Numbered from the stretch's first letter, positions 26,782 through 35,682 are shown. The stretch: DNA of 36,982 bases from Bacteriovoracaceae bacterium (GCA_025210745.1 JAOARC010000039.1:1-36982), one strand, 5' to 3'. Made by a program: numbers and translations. Notes: a model not told the origin generated them from the sequence alone.

Positions 26782-27810
26782 ATGAAAAAACTACTTAGTT
26801 TGTTAGTTGTAACTATGTTTGTAGCATGTACTAAGGCCAATACTAAACCATCATTCACATTTAAAAAAGCAGTTGGTAATGGTATTGCTGCTAAAATTGG
26901 TGATATTGAAATTACGCAAAAAGAACTTAATGAAGGTCTTGAGTCGAAGCTATATGAAGCTGAGATGAAAAAATTTGATATTAAGTTTGGAAAAGTTCAA
27001 AACTTAATTATTCAAAAATTGATGGATGCTGATCCTAATAAAAAGGGACTAACAAATGATCAATATAGAGATAAATATATAACAAGTTCAATTAAAATTT
27101 CTAATAAGCAAGTAGCCGAGTTTATTAAAGAAAGGAAAATTCCTTCTCAGCATGTTAATGATCAATTAAGAGAGAAAATTGTTAATTACCTAAAAGAAGG
27201 TGAAATGAAAAAAGCTGTTGATAGCTGGCTTGCTAAGAAAACAAAATCAAAAAATATTGAAATTTTCTTTGAAAAGCCAAGAAGGCCAGTTTTTAATGTT
27301 CAGGTAGGTGATTCACCTTATAAAGGAAATAAGGATGCAAAGGTTACTATTGTTGAATTTTCAGATTTTCAATGTCCATATTGTTCAAGAGCAACTCAAG
27401 TTTTAAAAGATATTCAAAAAAAATATGGATCTAAAGTTAAAATTGTTTTTAAGCAATATCCTCTACCATTTCATAATCAAGCTAAGTCAGCTGCAGTAGC
27501 TGCTCTTTGTGCTAATGAACAAGGTATGAGAAAATTCTGGGATATGCATGATGCAATGTTTGCAGATCAGTCGAAGCTATCTAAAAAAGATTTAAAGCAG
27601 ACTGCTAAGAAAATAGGATTAGATCAAACAAAATTTGATAAATGTTTAGATAGTAATAAGTATTTAGCAAAAGTGGAAGCAGAAATAAAAGAAGGCTCTA
27701 AGGTTAGTGTACAATCGACACCGACATTTTTTGTTAATGGTAAGCAGATTAATGGTGTTCAGCCTAATGAAGTCTTTTTTGGCTTAATTGATGAAGAATT
27801 AGCTAAGTAA
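26782..27810 (+). CDS. DsbA-like thiol-disulfide oxidoreductase lipoprotein
   Basis: A lipoprotein leader ends at Phe-Val-Ala-Cys16; Thr and Lys follow, so no inner-membrane-retaining Asp is seen at +2. Residues ~35-160 form a Lys-rich helical region that starts with IAAKIGDIEITQKEL. This resembles the N-terminal part of SurA/PpiC-type chaperones. Residues ~170-342 are a DsbA/BdbD-type thioredoxin fold with active site C198-Pro-Tyr-C201 and a cis-Pro loop T313-P314. It presumably forms or isomerises disulfides in envelope proteins. An AAGGAG site precedes the ATG. Its position after the ABC pair could mean co-expression. A strong terminator follows. Confidence 0.92.
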   Translation: MKKLLSLLVVTMFVACTKANTKPSFTFKKAVGNGIAAKIGDIEITQKELNEGLESKLYEAEMKKFDIKFGKVQNLIIQKLMDADPNKKGLTNDQYRDKYITSSIKISNKQVAEFIKERKIPSQHVNDQLREKIVNYLKEGEMKKAVDSWLAKKTKSKNIEIFFEKPRRPVFNVQVGDSPYKGNKDAKVTIVEFSDFQCPYCSRATQVLKDIQKKYGSKVKIVFKQYPLPFHNQAKSAAVAALCANEQGMRKFWDMHDAMFADQSKLSKKDLKQTAKKIGLDQTKFDKCLDSNKYLAKVEAEIKEGSKVSVQSTPTFFVNGKQINGVQPNEVFFGLIDEELAK

Positions 27811-27837
27811 TAAAGTCAGATATTTGCAGTTTTATAT

Positions 27838-27876
27838 GGCCTTGGGGTAAATTTTACTCCAAGGCTTTTTTTTTTA
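27838..27876 (+). terminator. Rho-independent terminator after the DsbA-like gene
   Basis: GCCTTGGGGTAA (27839-27850) pairs with TTACTCCAAGGC (27854-27865) with one G-U pair, followed by a run of ten T. Confidence 0.93.
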
Positions 27877-27937
27877 TATAGTGGTATTATTTACTATGAT
27901 ACGAGGTAGTATAGGATTATCTTATATAAGGAAGTGA

Positions 27938-29905
27938 ATGAACTCTATAGACTATGCCAATAGATTAAATAGCGAAAGACAAGAGTACTTCGATAAAATG
28001 AGGCAGACTAATAAAAGTCATGAAGAGTATGTTGATAATCTTAAAGAAACTCATCAAAAAAGCAAAGTTTCTCAAAGAGAGGCTTATGACAAACAAAGAA
28101 CAGCTAACGAACAAGAGTATAAAGATCGCTTTGAACAGATGAATATTGAGCAAAAAAGAGCTCTACAAGATAAAAACTCTAAGTATAAAGAGGCTCTTGC
28201 TGCCAATAAAGAAGAATTTCATAACTTGCGTTCTCAGAACTTAAAAAAGTTTAGAAGAGATCTTGAGGATATTCAAAAAGGATATAGAAGAACTATTGCT
28301 GAAAAAGATGAGCACCATGCTAAGGTTCAAGATAGCTCTAAGAAAAATTATGATAGTAGAGTTGATGAGGTTAAGCGTAAAGCAGAAAATGAGGTAAGAG
28401 AATTTCAAAAGAATGCCACAGGAGATTCTGATAGTATTCATGCAAAAATGCAAGATGAAAAAAGAGCTCTCATTAAAAAACATGAAGAGGATTTAAATGC
28501 TCTTCAAAAAGAAGAGTTAGAAAAAAGAAACTTTTTAAAAGAAAAAGTAGTTTCTGATGTTGATAAAATGAGAAAAACTCAGCAAGAAGAGCTTCTTGCT
28601 TCAAGACAGAGACAAGAACTTAACTTTAAAAGACTCACAGACAGCACAGATCAGAAAATAAGAAAAACGGAAGAACAAGCTACAAATCAAATTGATAAAC
28701 TTAGATCGGCTCAAAAAGATGAGATTAAAAATCAAAATAGAGGTTTTTCAAAAAGATTTTCAAATCAACAAGAAGCTTATAATAAAAAAGTAAGACAACT
28801 TGAAATAGAAAACCGATTAAATTCTGTTGCAGCTGGTAGTGATAATGGAGCAATTCAAAAGAAAAAAGAAAAATTAAGACAATTAAATCAAGAAAAACAA
28901 GTGGATAGAATCTTAAATGAAAGGAAAAACTTAGAAGTTGCATATGCAAAGAAGTTTGATGAAGCTAATCAAGAGTTTGCTCAAACTTATAGAAAGCAAG
29001 CTGTAGATAGATCTATTGACAAGCAACTTCAAGAAAAAGATTTTAATAATAGATTACTTAATCAAAAGATTGATTTTCAAACTAAAAATGAAGAAGATAA
29101 GAAAAAGGCAGAGGCAATTATTGCTAAAAATAAAACTCGTGGACAAGAAGAGTTAACAGATACTAAAACGAAGTCGAGAAATGAAATTAGCCGCCTAAAA
29201 AAAGAATTTGCTGATTCAATTGATAGAAATCAGAATAAGCTAAAAGAAGACTTTAAGGTTGCAAGAGATGAGCATGTTATAGAAAAAAATAAACTTGCAA
29301 AAAATATAAGACAAGAAAATAGCGCTCAGGTAAAGAAAATAAAAGATGACTACAGTAAAAAGATATCTAAAATGCAAGAAACTTTTGAGGTCGAAAAAGG
29401 GTATCTTGAAAACCAAAATAAGAATTTAGCCGTTAAACTTGAAGAGCTAAGTTCTCATCAAAGACATGTTCTTGAAGATCAATTTAAACAAAGAGAAGCT
29501 CTTTTAAATAAACAACTTCAAACTCAAGTTGAAAATGAAAAAAAGATTCATGAATCTAAAGAACTTCAATTAAGAGAAACTTTTAGAAAGTATAAATTGA
29601 ACTCTGATCAAAAGATGAACAAGTTAATAACTGAAAATAAGATAAAAATAAAAAAGCAAGACCATGAACATAAAATGGAAATGAAGACAAAGACTGAGGC
29701 TTTAAAAAGGGAACGTGATCAAATTAAGATTAGTTACGAAAGAGAAATAGCTAGGCTTAAAGCTTCATCTGTAGCTGAAAAAGAAAATTTAATTGTACAA
29801 TATGAAAATAGAATAAAGAAACTAGAAGAGATTAATGAAGGCAAAATTCAGGAAATGAAGCAGTTTGCTGAAGTGGTAGAATCAGAGTCTCGTTTAGATA
29901 GCTAG
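27938..29905 (+). CDS. Long coiled-coil protein (655 aa)
   Basis: I recognise no enzymatic domain. The protein has no signal peptide or membrane segment and is almost entirely charged heptad-like sequence rich in Lys, Glu, Gln, Arg, Asp and Asn from about residue 10 to 640, so it should be a very long cytoplasmic coiled coil or rod. It contains no Cys that I can see and very few Pro. The ATG at 27938 follows AAGGA. It is first in a tight cluster with pyruvate kinase (16 nt later) and queG. A structural or scaffolding role is possible but not demonstrated; similarity to filament-forming or SMC-like coiled coils would be composition-driven. Confidence 0.88.
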   Translation: MNSIDYANRLNSERQEYFDKMRQTNKSHEEYVDNLKETHQKSKVSQREAYDKQRTANEQEYKDRFEQMNIEQKRALQDKNSKYKEALAANKEEFHNLRSQNLKKFRRDLEDIQKGYRRTIAEKDEHHAKVQDSSKKNYDSRVDEVKRKAENEVREFQKNATGDSDSIHAKMQDEKRALIKKHEEDLNALQKEELEKRNFLKEKVVSDVDKMRKTQQEELLASRQRQELNFKRLTDSTDQKIRKTEEQATNQIDKLRSAQKDEIKNQNRGFSKRFSNQQEAYNKKVRQLEIENRLNSVAAGSDNGAIQKKKEKLRQLNQEKQVDRILNERKNLEVAYAKKFDEANQEFAQTYRKQAVDRSIDKQLQEKDFNNRLLNQKIDFQTKNEEDKKKAEAIIAKNKTRGQEELTDTKTKSRNEISRLKKEFADSIDRNQNKLKEDFKVARDEHVIEKNKLAKNIRQENSAQVKKIKDDYSKKISKMQETFEVEKGYLENQNKNLAVKLEELSSHQRHVLEDQFKQREALLNKQLQTQVENEKKIHESKELQLRETFRKYKLNSDQKMNKLITENKIKIKKQDHEHKMEMKTKTEALKRERDQIKISYEREIARLKASSVAEKENLIVQYENRIKKLEEINEGKIQEMKQFAEVVESESRLDS

Positions 29906-29921
29906 TTTAAAAGTTTAAGAG

Positions 29922-31592
29922 ATGCGAAGAGCAAAAATCATCACGACGATTGGTCCAAGTACCAATTCTATTGAAAAAATAGAAAAATTAATTAATGCAG
30001 GGGCTAATGTTTGTAGACTTAATATGTCTCATGGAACTCATGATTCTCATAGACAGGTAATCTCAAATATTAGAGCTGCAAGTAAAAATGTTGGTTATGA
30101 AGTGGCAATATTATGTGATCTTCAAGGACCAAAGATTAGAGTCGATAAACTAGATGAAAACCTAGAGCTTAAAGAAGGGCAGACGTGGGTTATAGGATCT
30201 TCTGATGTTCAAAAAGATTATCCTGAATATAAAGATTGTTTTATCCCAACAGTTTATAAAAACTTAGTTAAAGATGCTCATACTGGAGCAATAGTTCTTT
30301 TTGATGATGGGCTAATGGAAGCAAAGGCCATAAAAAAAGATAGAGACGTTTTAAAAATAGAAATAATCGTTGGTGGAACTTTAAAGTCTAATAAGGGGAT
30401 AAATCTTCCTAATGTAAATATATCAGCCCCAAGTTTTACGGATAAGGATAAAGAAGATCTTATGTTTGGTCTTAGAGAGGGTGTTGATTATATTGCTCTA
30501 AGTTTTGTAAGAACCGCTAAGTGTATAAAAGATGTAAAAATTCTACTTCATCAGATGAGGGCTAATATTCCTATTATTGCTAAAATTGAAAAACCAGAAG
30601 CGGTAAAAAATATAGATGAAATAATTGATGTGACAGATTCTATTATGATAGCCAGAGGAGATATGGGAGTAGAGGTTGGAAATCACCTTGTTCCTGGTAT
30701 CCAAAAAGATATTATTGAAAAGTGTAATGATAAAGGTGTCCCTGTTGTAACAGCAACTCAAATGTTGGAGAGTATGACGGATAATCCAAGACCAACAAGA
30801 GCTGAAGCTAATGATGTTGCAAATGCTATTTGGGATGGAACAGATGCTGTTATGTTAAGTGGTGAAACGGCTTCTGGTAAATATCCTATCGGTGCAGTAA
30901 AGATGATGAATGATATTATTATCGATGCTGAAAAAAAGCCAAAGAAAAGAGCTTACTTAAGACACATGGAGTTAGGAAGTTTATCTGCTTCCATTCAAGT
31001 TGCCGCATCAATTATAGCAGAAAAAAATGATGCTAAGTGGGTATTATCAGTTACTCAGTCAGGAAACTCTTGTTTAAAGATGAGCCGTTTTAGACCAAAA
31101 ACAAGAGTTCTTGGTGTAACAAATGATGTATCGGTAATGAGAAGAATGTGTTTGTATTGGGGGGTTTTACCATTTTATTTTGAAGAGTCTGAAGATGACT
31201 TATCAACCCTTCAAGAACAAATGATTGATAAGCTAAAAACAGAAGGACTTGTTGAAAATGCAGATAAGATTGTTATCACTCATGGTGACGGAAAGTTCTT
31301 TAAACAAGGATCATCTAATAGTATTCGTGTAGAGATTATTAAGGATGTAAGAAAAAAAAAGACAAAGCAATTTCAAGATGAACAAATAGAAGCAGGAAGA
31401 ATTATCTTAGATATGAACCTATGTGCTTCATGCCAAAACTGTGTTCAAGTATGCCCTCATGATATTTGGAAAAATGATGAATCAGGGCAAACTTATATTG
31501 ATGGTTCAAATTCAATGAAGTGTACAAAAGACATGGAATGTATTACAAAGTGTCCAACAGGAGCTATTGAAATCATTTCGTCTGATATATGA
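29922..31592 (+). CDS. pyk: Pyruvate kinase with C-terminal ferredoxin-like domain
   Basis: The enzyme makes pyruvate and ATP from phosphoenolpyruvate and ADP. Residues 1-~475 are a full pyruvate kinase: the N-terminal TTIGPS motif, the AKIEKPEA strand with the catalytic Lys, the RGDMGVE metal/substrate loop, and ATQMLESM, followed by the B-domain and the C-terminal regulatory domain. Residues ~495-552 are an added ferredoxin-like module: C501-x2-C504-x2-C507-x3-C511-Pro and C534-x5-C540-x3-C544-Pro. At 556 residues it is ~80 longer than typical enzymes (~470-480). The frame runs uninterrupted across the junction. The stop overlaps the queG start (ATGA). It sits 16 nt after the coiled-coil gene. 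Whether the cluster senses redox or oxygen, or serves electron transfer, is unknown. Confidence 0.95.
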   Translation: MRRAKIITTIGPSTNSIEKIEKLINAGANVCRLNMSHGTHDSHRQVISNIRAASKNVGYEVAILCDLQGPKIRVDKLDENLELKEGQTWVIGSSDVQKDYPEYKDCFIPTVYKNLVKDAHTGAIVLFDDGLMEAKAIKKDRDVLKIEIIVGGTLKSNKGINLPNVNISAPSFTDKDKEDLMFGLREGVDYIALSFVRTAKCIKDVKILLHQMRANIPIIAKIEKPEAVKNIDEIIDVTDSIMIARGDMGVEVGNHLVPGIQKDIIEKCNDKGVPVVTATQMLESMTDNPRPTRAEANDVANAIWDGTDAVMLSGETASGKYPIGAVKMMNDIIIDAEKKPKKRAYLRHMELGSLSASIQVAASIIAEKNDAKWVLSVTQSGNSCLKMSRFRPKTRVLGVTNDVSVMRRMCLYWGVLPFYFEESEDDLSTLQEQMIDKLKTEGLVENADKIVITHGDGKFFKQGSSNSIRVEIIKDVRKKKTKQFQDEQIEAGRIILDMNLCASCQNCVQVCPHDIWKNDESGQTYIDGSNSMKCTKDMECITKCPTGAIEIISSDI

Positions 31593-32515
31593 AAGATCTA
31601 TTAGATTCAAACTTTTTAAATTCTATTCAAGTTGTAGATTGGGCTTATACTGAAAAGCTTAAAGCAATTTCATTTGATCACTTTATAAAGTGGTCAAAAT
31701 CTTCTTTAAGTGGAAACCTTACTTATCTTCAAGATGATAGGGCTGATAAGAGAACCGATCTTAGTAGCATTTTAGAAAAGGCACAAAGCTCTTTAGTCTT
31801 TTTATTTGATTATACTCATTCAGCTAAAATGAATATTGAAAATAATGATTTTAAAATAGCTTCTTATACAAAAGGCTTTGAAGGAGTAGACTATCATTAT
31901 TGGATTAAGGAAAAGTTAGAGCTTATATGCAAAAAACTTAAACTAAGCTGCGATGAATATACTTTTTCAATTGATGTAAAACCTGTCTTAGAAAGAGACC
32001 TTGCATATAGGGCTGGACTTGGATGGTTTGGAAAAAACTCCATGCTTATTAGTAAAGATTATGGAAGCTTTTTTATCATTGGGTCAATTATTCTTAGTAA
32101 GACATTGGATTTAAATATAAGAGAAGTTGAGACTGATCATTGTGGAACTTGTACAAGATGTATTGATGCTTGTCCAACAAATGCTATCGTAGATAATAAA
32201 GTTATAGATGCTTCAAGATGTATTAGTACTTTTACTATTGAAGTTTTTAAGAATGAGCAAAGACCTGATTTTTTTGATGAAAATAGACCTGAAGTTTTTG
32301 GCTGTGATGTTTGTCAAAATGTATGTCCATGGAATTCAAGGCCTTTAAAGAAAAATGATAAACAAAGCTTTGATTTTGATTTTTTTAAAAGAGATCTTAG
32401 TCAGATAAAAAGTGATCTTCAAAATATGAGCAATAGGGAGTTTAGAAGAGTGTTTAAAGGAACTCCACTTGAGCGAACGGGAAGAGTTGGAATCTTAAAG
32501 AATATTACAAACTAA
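31589..32515 (+). CDS. queG: Epoxyqueuosine reductase
   Basis: QueG reduces epoxyqueuosine in tRNA to queuosine, using cobalamin and two [4Fe-4S] clusters. Seen here are the GLGWFGKNS motif in the cobalamin-binding core and two ferredoxin-type Cys motifs, C-x2-C-x2-C-x3-CP (HCGTCTRCIDACP) and C-x2-C-x3-CP (CDVCQNVCP), with a further Cys (ASRC) between them. At 308 residues it is at the short end, without room for the C-terminal HEAT-repeat extension of E. coli QueG (~379). Start and pyk stop share ATGA, indicating coupled translation. The 3' end overlaps the convergent hydrolase gene by 11 nt. Confidence 0.95.
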   Translation: MKDLLDSNFLNSIQVVDWAYTEKLKAISFDHFIKWSKSSLSGNLTYLQDDRADKRTDLSSILEKAQSSLVFLFDYTHSAKMNIENNDFKIASYTKGFEGVDYHYWIKEKLELICKKLKLSCDEYTFSIDVKPVLERDLAYRAGLGWFGKNSMLISKDYGSFFIIGSIILSKTLDLNIREVETDHCGTCTRCIDACPTNAIVDNKVIDASRCISTFTIEVFKNEQRPDFFDENRPEVFGCDVCQNVCPWNSRPLKKNDKQSFDFDFFKRDLSQIKSDLQNMSNREFRRVFKGTPLERTGRVGILKNITN

Positions 32516-33269
32516 ATTTCTTTTTAATAAAGCTATAAATATGAGTCCCTGCCATAGAAGGTTCGTGGTGGGGAAGTTTTTTAGGCTCTTTTAAAATAAC
32601 ATTATTATTTACTTTTAAATTTTCTTCCAATGCTTTTGCTCCCCCTGGGCCTACAACAGCATCGTCTAATCCTGTTATCAAGAGTATTTCTTGGTCTTGA
32701 AGATCAAGGTGAAGTTTTTCATTTTTTATCCATGGAAATACATTTTTTGAATCCAGCTCTTGACATACAAGTTGGCGACGAATATTTAGAGTTTTTTGAT
32801 AAAAAGAAGATTCAAATAAATGAACTTCCTTATGCTGACTGATTCCAATTCCAACTCCAATAATTGTTGTTTGATAGTCATTAAAAAAGTCTAGTTTACT
32901 GGCCTTAAGTGAAAGAAGGGCTCCTAGGGAATGACCTCCAAGAATAATATTTTCAAAGTCAGTATTAAGAGAGTTTTTAACTGTATTAAAGACATCAATA
33001 AAAAGTGTATGAGCATTTTCTTTATAGTGCTCAAAAGATTCTACTTCATTAAAAGATCCAAGATAGTGGCCTGGTTGATCAAAAATAACAGCGTGTATTC
33101 CAGCTTCACTTAGTCTTTGTGCCCATGGAAGACAGTCTACTTTGTTAGATGTATAGCCATGAGTAAAAAGAGCTATAGTAGGGCTTTTCACTATTTCAGG
33201 AGCAAAGCTTAGAGCATTAAATGTATATTCATTAGTTGTGATCGTGTGTTTTTGTATTTGAACGCCCAT
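32505..33269 (-). CDS. Alpha/beta-hydrolase family protein
   Basis: The 254-residue protein has no signal peptide. It shows an oxyanion-region HGYTSNK near residue 37, the nucleophile elbow G-G-H-S114-L-G, a probable catalytic Asp in GLDDAVV and a His in LPHHEPS near the C-terminus, so it has a complete Ser-Asp-His triad. FDQPGHYLGS (~63-72) is typical of serine aminopeptidase/lysophospholipase-like hydrolases. The ATG is supported by an AGGTG site 9 nt upstream. The substrate is unknown. It converges on queG with an 11-nt overlap, and its 5' end lies ~100 nt before the tRNA-Phe gene on the opposite strand. Confidence 0.88.
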   Translation of the reverse strand: MGVQIQKHTITTNEYTFNALSFAPEIVKSPTIALFTHGYTSNKVDCLPWAQRLSEAGIHAVIFDQPGHYLGSFNEVESFEHYKENAHTLFIDVFNTVKNSLNTDFENIILGGHSLGALLSLKASKLDFFNDYQTTIIGVGIGISQHKEVHLFESSFYQKTLNIRRQLVCQELDSKNVFPWIKNEKLHLDLQDQEILLITGLDDAVVGPGGAKALEENLKVNNNVILKEPKKLPHHEPSMAGTHIYSFIKKKFSL

Positions 33270-33311
33270 GTTTGCTGCACCTGGTCTATATAAAAAGATT
33301 TATTAAAATTG

Positions 33312-33340
33312 TTGACTAATCTTAAAGAAAACATTAACTT
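33312..33340 (+). promoter_or_regulatory. Candidate sigma-70-type promoter for tRNA-Phe
   Basis: TTGACT at 33312-33317 and TAACTT at 33335-33340 are separated by 17 nt. The predicted transcript start (~33347) lies about 20 nt before the mature tRNA 5' end. Confidence 0.5.
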
Positions 33341-33365
33341 AAGTATCACGTTTTGAAAAGAACCC

Positions 33366-33441
33366 GCCCTGATAGCTCAGTTGGTAGAGCAAAGGACTGA
33401 AAATCCTTGTGTCGGTGGTTCGAGTCCGCCTCGGGGCACCA
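33366..33441 (+). tRNA. tRNA-Phe (anticodon GAA)
   Basis: A full 76-nt cloverleaf includes an encoded CCA end. The acceptor arm GCCCTGA pairs with TCGGGGC (one G-U pair). The D-loop carries AGCTCAGTTGGTAGAGC and the T-arm GGTTCGAGTCC. The anticodon loop within AGGACTGAAAATCCT reads GAA, for Phe codons TTT/TTC. No neighbouring tRNA genes are present, and a terminator follows 22 nt downstream. Confidence 0.97.
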
Positions 33442-33462
33442 GTTTTTTTCAAATCAGTTTTT

Positions 33463-33495
33463 AAAAAGCCACGTTTAACCCACGTGGCTTTTTTA
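33463..33495 (+). terminator. Rho-independent terminator after tRNA-Phe
   Basis: AAAAAGCCACGT (33463-33474) and ACGTGGCTTTTT (33482-33493) form a perfect 12-bp stem around a 7-nt loop, ending in a T-run. Confidence 0.93.
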
Positions 33496-33632
33496 TTTTC
33501 AGTAACTCAACTTAAATATATGTAAATTGATTTTAAACGATATTAAAGACAGACTAAAAAATAGATGTAGAAAAATATGCCTTATGCAGTTTATTCTCTT
33601 AAGATTTTAATTGATTAACCGAAATGTAGTCT

Positions 33633-34748
33633 ATGGGACTAAAATTATTTAAGAAAAAAAATTATCATGAAAAAACTACTACTAAAAAGAGCAAAGATCA
33701 TTTAAAGCTCGTTGAAGAACAAGAGATTTTAAAGCAAAGTAGTGATCATTTACAGTATGAGCTATCGCAAAAGGAAAAAGAAAACTTTTTCCTAAGAAAG
33801 AAGATAAAGCTATTAGAACAAGAAAATTATAAATTAAGAGATGGACTAGGAACTGTTCAGAAAAATTTAGCAGATTCTGTTAGCACTAATAACAAAGCGG
33901 TATCAAATCTAGATGAGGTAAAAGGATCCTTTGATGAGATAAAACTTGATACAATTAAAGTGGTAGAAGAAGTTAATAAGCTTAATAATAACGTTGAAGA
34001 TGTTAATAGTTGTGCTAAGCAAATTGATGAAGGAGCAACATCAATTCTTGATGCGATAGAAGGAATTTCAGAGATTGCTTTTCAAACAAAATTATTGTCT
34101 TTTAATGCTTCTGTTGAAGCAGCTAGAGCTGGTGAACATGGAAAAGGTTTTGCTGTCGTTGCCGAAGAAGTTCAATCTTTATCTAATGCTACTTCAAAGC
34201 TATTAGAAAAAATAAAGCAAAGAACAAATCAGTTTGAAGATATTTCTAAAAATCTTCAAGGAGTTACAAATCAAGCTTTAAGTGGTAGTCAGCTTATAAA
34301 AGATTTAATGAATTCCCTTGATATACTTATATCTAATACTATTGATCGAAACAATGATTCTTTAGGAAGTATTTACTCTACTAATGACGAGATCTTTATG
34401 AGTCTTGCAAAGCTAGATCATATTATTTGGAAAGTTAATACATATTTATCAGTAATTGAAGAAAAACCTGCTTTTAAATTTGTAGATCATCATAACTGTA
34501 GACTTGGTAAATGGTATTATGAAGGAGATGGAAACAAAAGTTTTTCTTCACTTTCTTCATTTAGAAGCCTTGAACATCATCATGCAAAAGTTCATAACGG
34601 AACAAAAAAGATGTTTGATTATCTTGATAACGTACAAGAAAATATGGAGCATATTTTTTCTGGAGCTTTAGAAATGGAAGATGCAAGTGAAGAAGTTTTT
34701 AAGGGTCTTGATCTAATATTACAAGAAAAGAAAAATAATAGAACCTAG
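33633..34748 (+). CDS. Soluble methyl-accepting chemotaxis protein with CZB domain
   Basis: The 371-residue protein has no signal peptide or membrane helix. An N-terminal Lys-rich coiled coil (~20-75) is followed by a receptor signalling hairpin, with the kinase-contact tip [26 protein letters not shown] in two halves around residue 165. The C-terminal CZB (chemoreceptor zinc-binding) domain has H263, C289 (in [10 protein letters not shown]), H317 and H321 as the probable zinc ligands. Cytosolic CZB chemoreceptors such as TlpD act through CheA/CheW and respond to zinc or oxidants. No chemotaxis genes adjoin it here. The ATG follows an in-frame stop at 33627, and no strong ribosome-binding site is visible. 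The stop overlaps the convergent protease gene. Confidence 0.94.
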   Translation: MGLKLFKKKNYHEKTTTKKSKDHLKLVEEQEILKQSSDHLQYELSQKEKENFFLRKKIKLLEQENYKLRDGLGTVQKNLADSVSTNNKAVSNLDEVKGSFDEIKLDTIKVVEEVNKLNNNVEDVNSCAKQIDEGATSILDAIEGISEIAFQTKLLSFNASVEAARAGEHGKGFAVVAEEVQSLSNATSKLLEKIKQRTNQFEDISKNLQGVTNQALSGSQLIKDLMNSLDILISNTIDRNNDSLGSIYSTNDEIFMSLAKLDHIIWKVNTYLSVIEEKPAFKFVDHHNCRLGKWYYEGDGNKSFSSLSSFRSLEHHHAKVHNGTKKMFDYLDNVQENMEHIFSGALEMEDASEEVFKGLDLILQEKKNNRT

Positions 34749-34775
34749 AGGCTTTTTTTAAAAAAAGCCTCTAGG
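34744..34775. repeat. Perfect 32-bp palindrome covering both convergent stop codons
   Basis: The left arm reads CCTAGAGGC then seven T; the right arm is seven A then GCCTCTAGG. The arms are exact reverse complements with no spacer. It includes the stop codons of the chemoreceptor (34746-34748) and the protease (34745-34747, minus strand). In RNA from either strand it would form the same hairpin, so it may act as a bidirectional terminator or 3'-end stabiliser. The U-run lies inside the stem rather than after it, unlike classic terminators. Confidence 0.85.
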
Positions 34776-35581
34776 ATATCTTTTATCATAAAACTAGCAG
34801 AAGCATAATTAAGCTCTTTCCATAAAAACTCAATAGAAAGGTTTTCAAAACCTTCTGATGAAATTTCATCATTTTTAGGATATTTTCCTGTCCATAAAAG
34901 ACCAACAACTTCATATGTATATCGATCTAGAATAGGAGATCCGCTATCTCCATGACTTACGTCACAACCATGTAAAAATGAATAAACCTTGTAGTCGATT
35001 GGATTAAATGTATCGGGATCTTTTACAAATTTTATTTCTTTTGAAAATACTTGACACTCAAATGAGTCTTCTTCAACCATAAGAACACCATATTCATTAT
35101 TATGAGCACCATAGCCAATTGAAATAAGTTTTTGGGTAAAATAGGGTTTTTTGTCTGAAAGTTTTAAAGCTGTAGGAGCTCTTTTAAAATGAGTTAAGTT
35201 ACTAAATGAAATCTCTAAAAGCGCAAGGTCAAGACTTTTATCTATAAAAGGTACATTTTTAATTTTTCCTTGAAGAGATTCACCTTTTTCATTTTTATAA
35301 TAAAAAAACTTTATCCATTGATTTTCACATCTATTTTTTATTTTATATGGAGGCTTTTCTTTATTAGGACATACATGATTATTAGTAATGGCATAATGCT
35401 TGTTATTTATTTTTCCAATATAGAATAAAGTTGCCCTGGCACCTACTTCACCAACTGATTCTTTTAAGACTTGGACTGTACTCGATGCTTTGTTGATATG
35501 AACTTTACTCCACGTTTTACCAACTTGATACGATTTACTTAGGGCTAATATAGGTATGAATAAAGTGACAATGGCTTTCAT
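34745..35581 (-). CDS. Secreted trypsin-like serine protease
   Basis: The 278-residue protein has a short Sec-type signal sequence ([15 protein letters not shown]). The catalytic triad of the chymotrypsin fold is visible: H69 (ITNNHVC), D118 (SLDLALLEI) and S213 (SHGDSGSPI). Four Cys (C71, C85, C176, C206) could form two disulfides. No PDZ or other extension is present. It is expected in the periplasm or outside the cell, where it could act on host or envelope proteins. The 3' end overlaps the chemoreceptor gene by 4 nt inside the perfect palindrome. A divergent glycosylase gene lies ~100 nt beyond its 5' end. Confidence 0.93.
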   Translation of the reverse strand: MKAIVTLFIPILALSKSYQVGKTWSKVHINKASSTVQVLKESVGEVGARATLFYIGKINNKHYAITNNHVCPNKEKPPYKIKNRCENQWIKFFYYKNEKGESLQGKIKNVPFIDKSLDLALLEISFSNLTHFKRAPTALKLSDKKPYFTQKLISIGYGAHNNEYGVLMVEEDSFECQVFSKEIKFVKDPDTFNPIDYKVYSFLHGCDVSHGDSGSPILDRYTYEVVGLLWTGKYPKNDEISSEGFENLSIEFLWKELNYASASFMIKDILEAFFKKSL

Positions 35582-35682
35582 TGGTTATCTATCTCATTAA
35601 ATGTTTTAAAAGTCTAAAAAGAGCTTTTGTGCTACAAGTCAATTTTGTGGATGTCTTATTAATATTATATTACTGTAATAAT

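Noticed and set aside
33366..33441. tRNA-Phe as an attachment site for an integrated element
   Set aside because: I see no integrase gene and no repeat of the tRNA 3' end within the window.
33520..33545. Sigma-28 (flagellar) promoter before the chemoreceptor
   Set aside because: The sequence has a TAAA and a CGATA-like element, but the spacing does not fit the TAAA-N15-CGATAA type pattern.
35581..35682. N-terminal extension of the glycosylase from TTG 35581
   Set aside because: The 34 codons are hydrophobic low-complexity sequence over the divergent promoter region, and the family-like sequence begins after the ATG at 35683.
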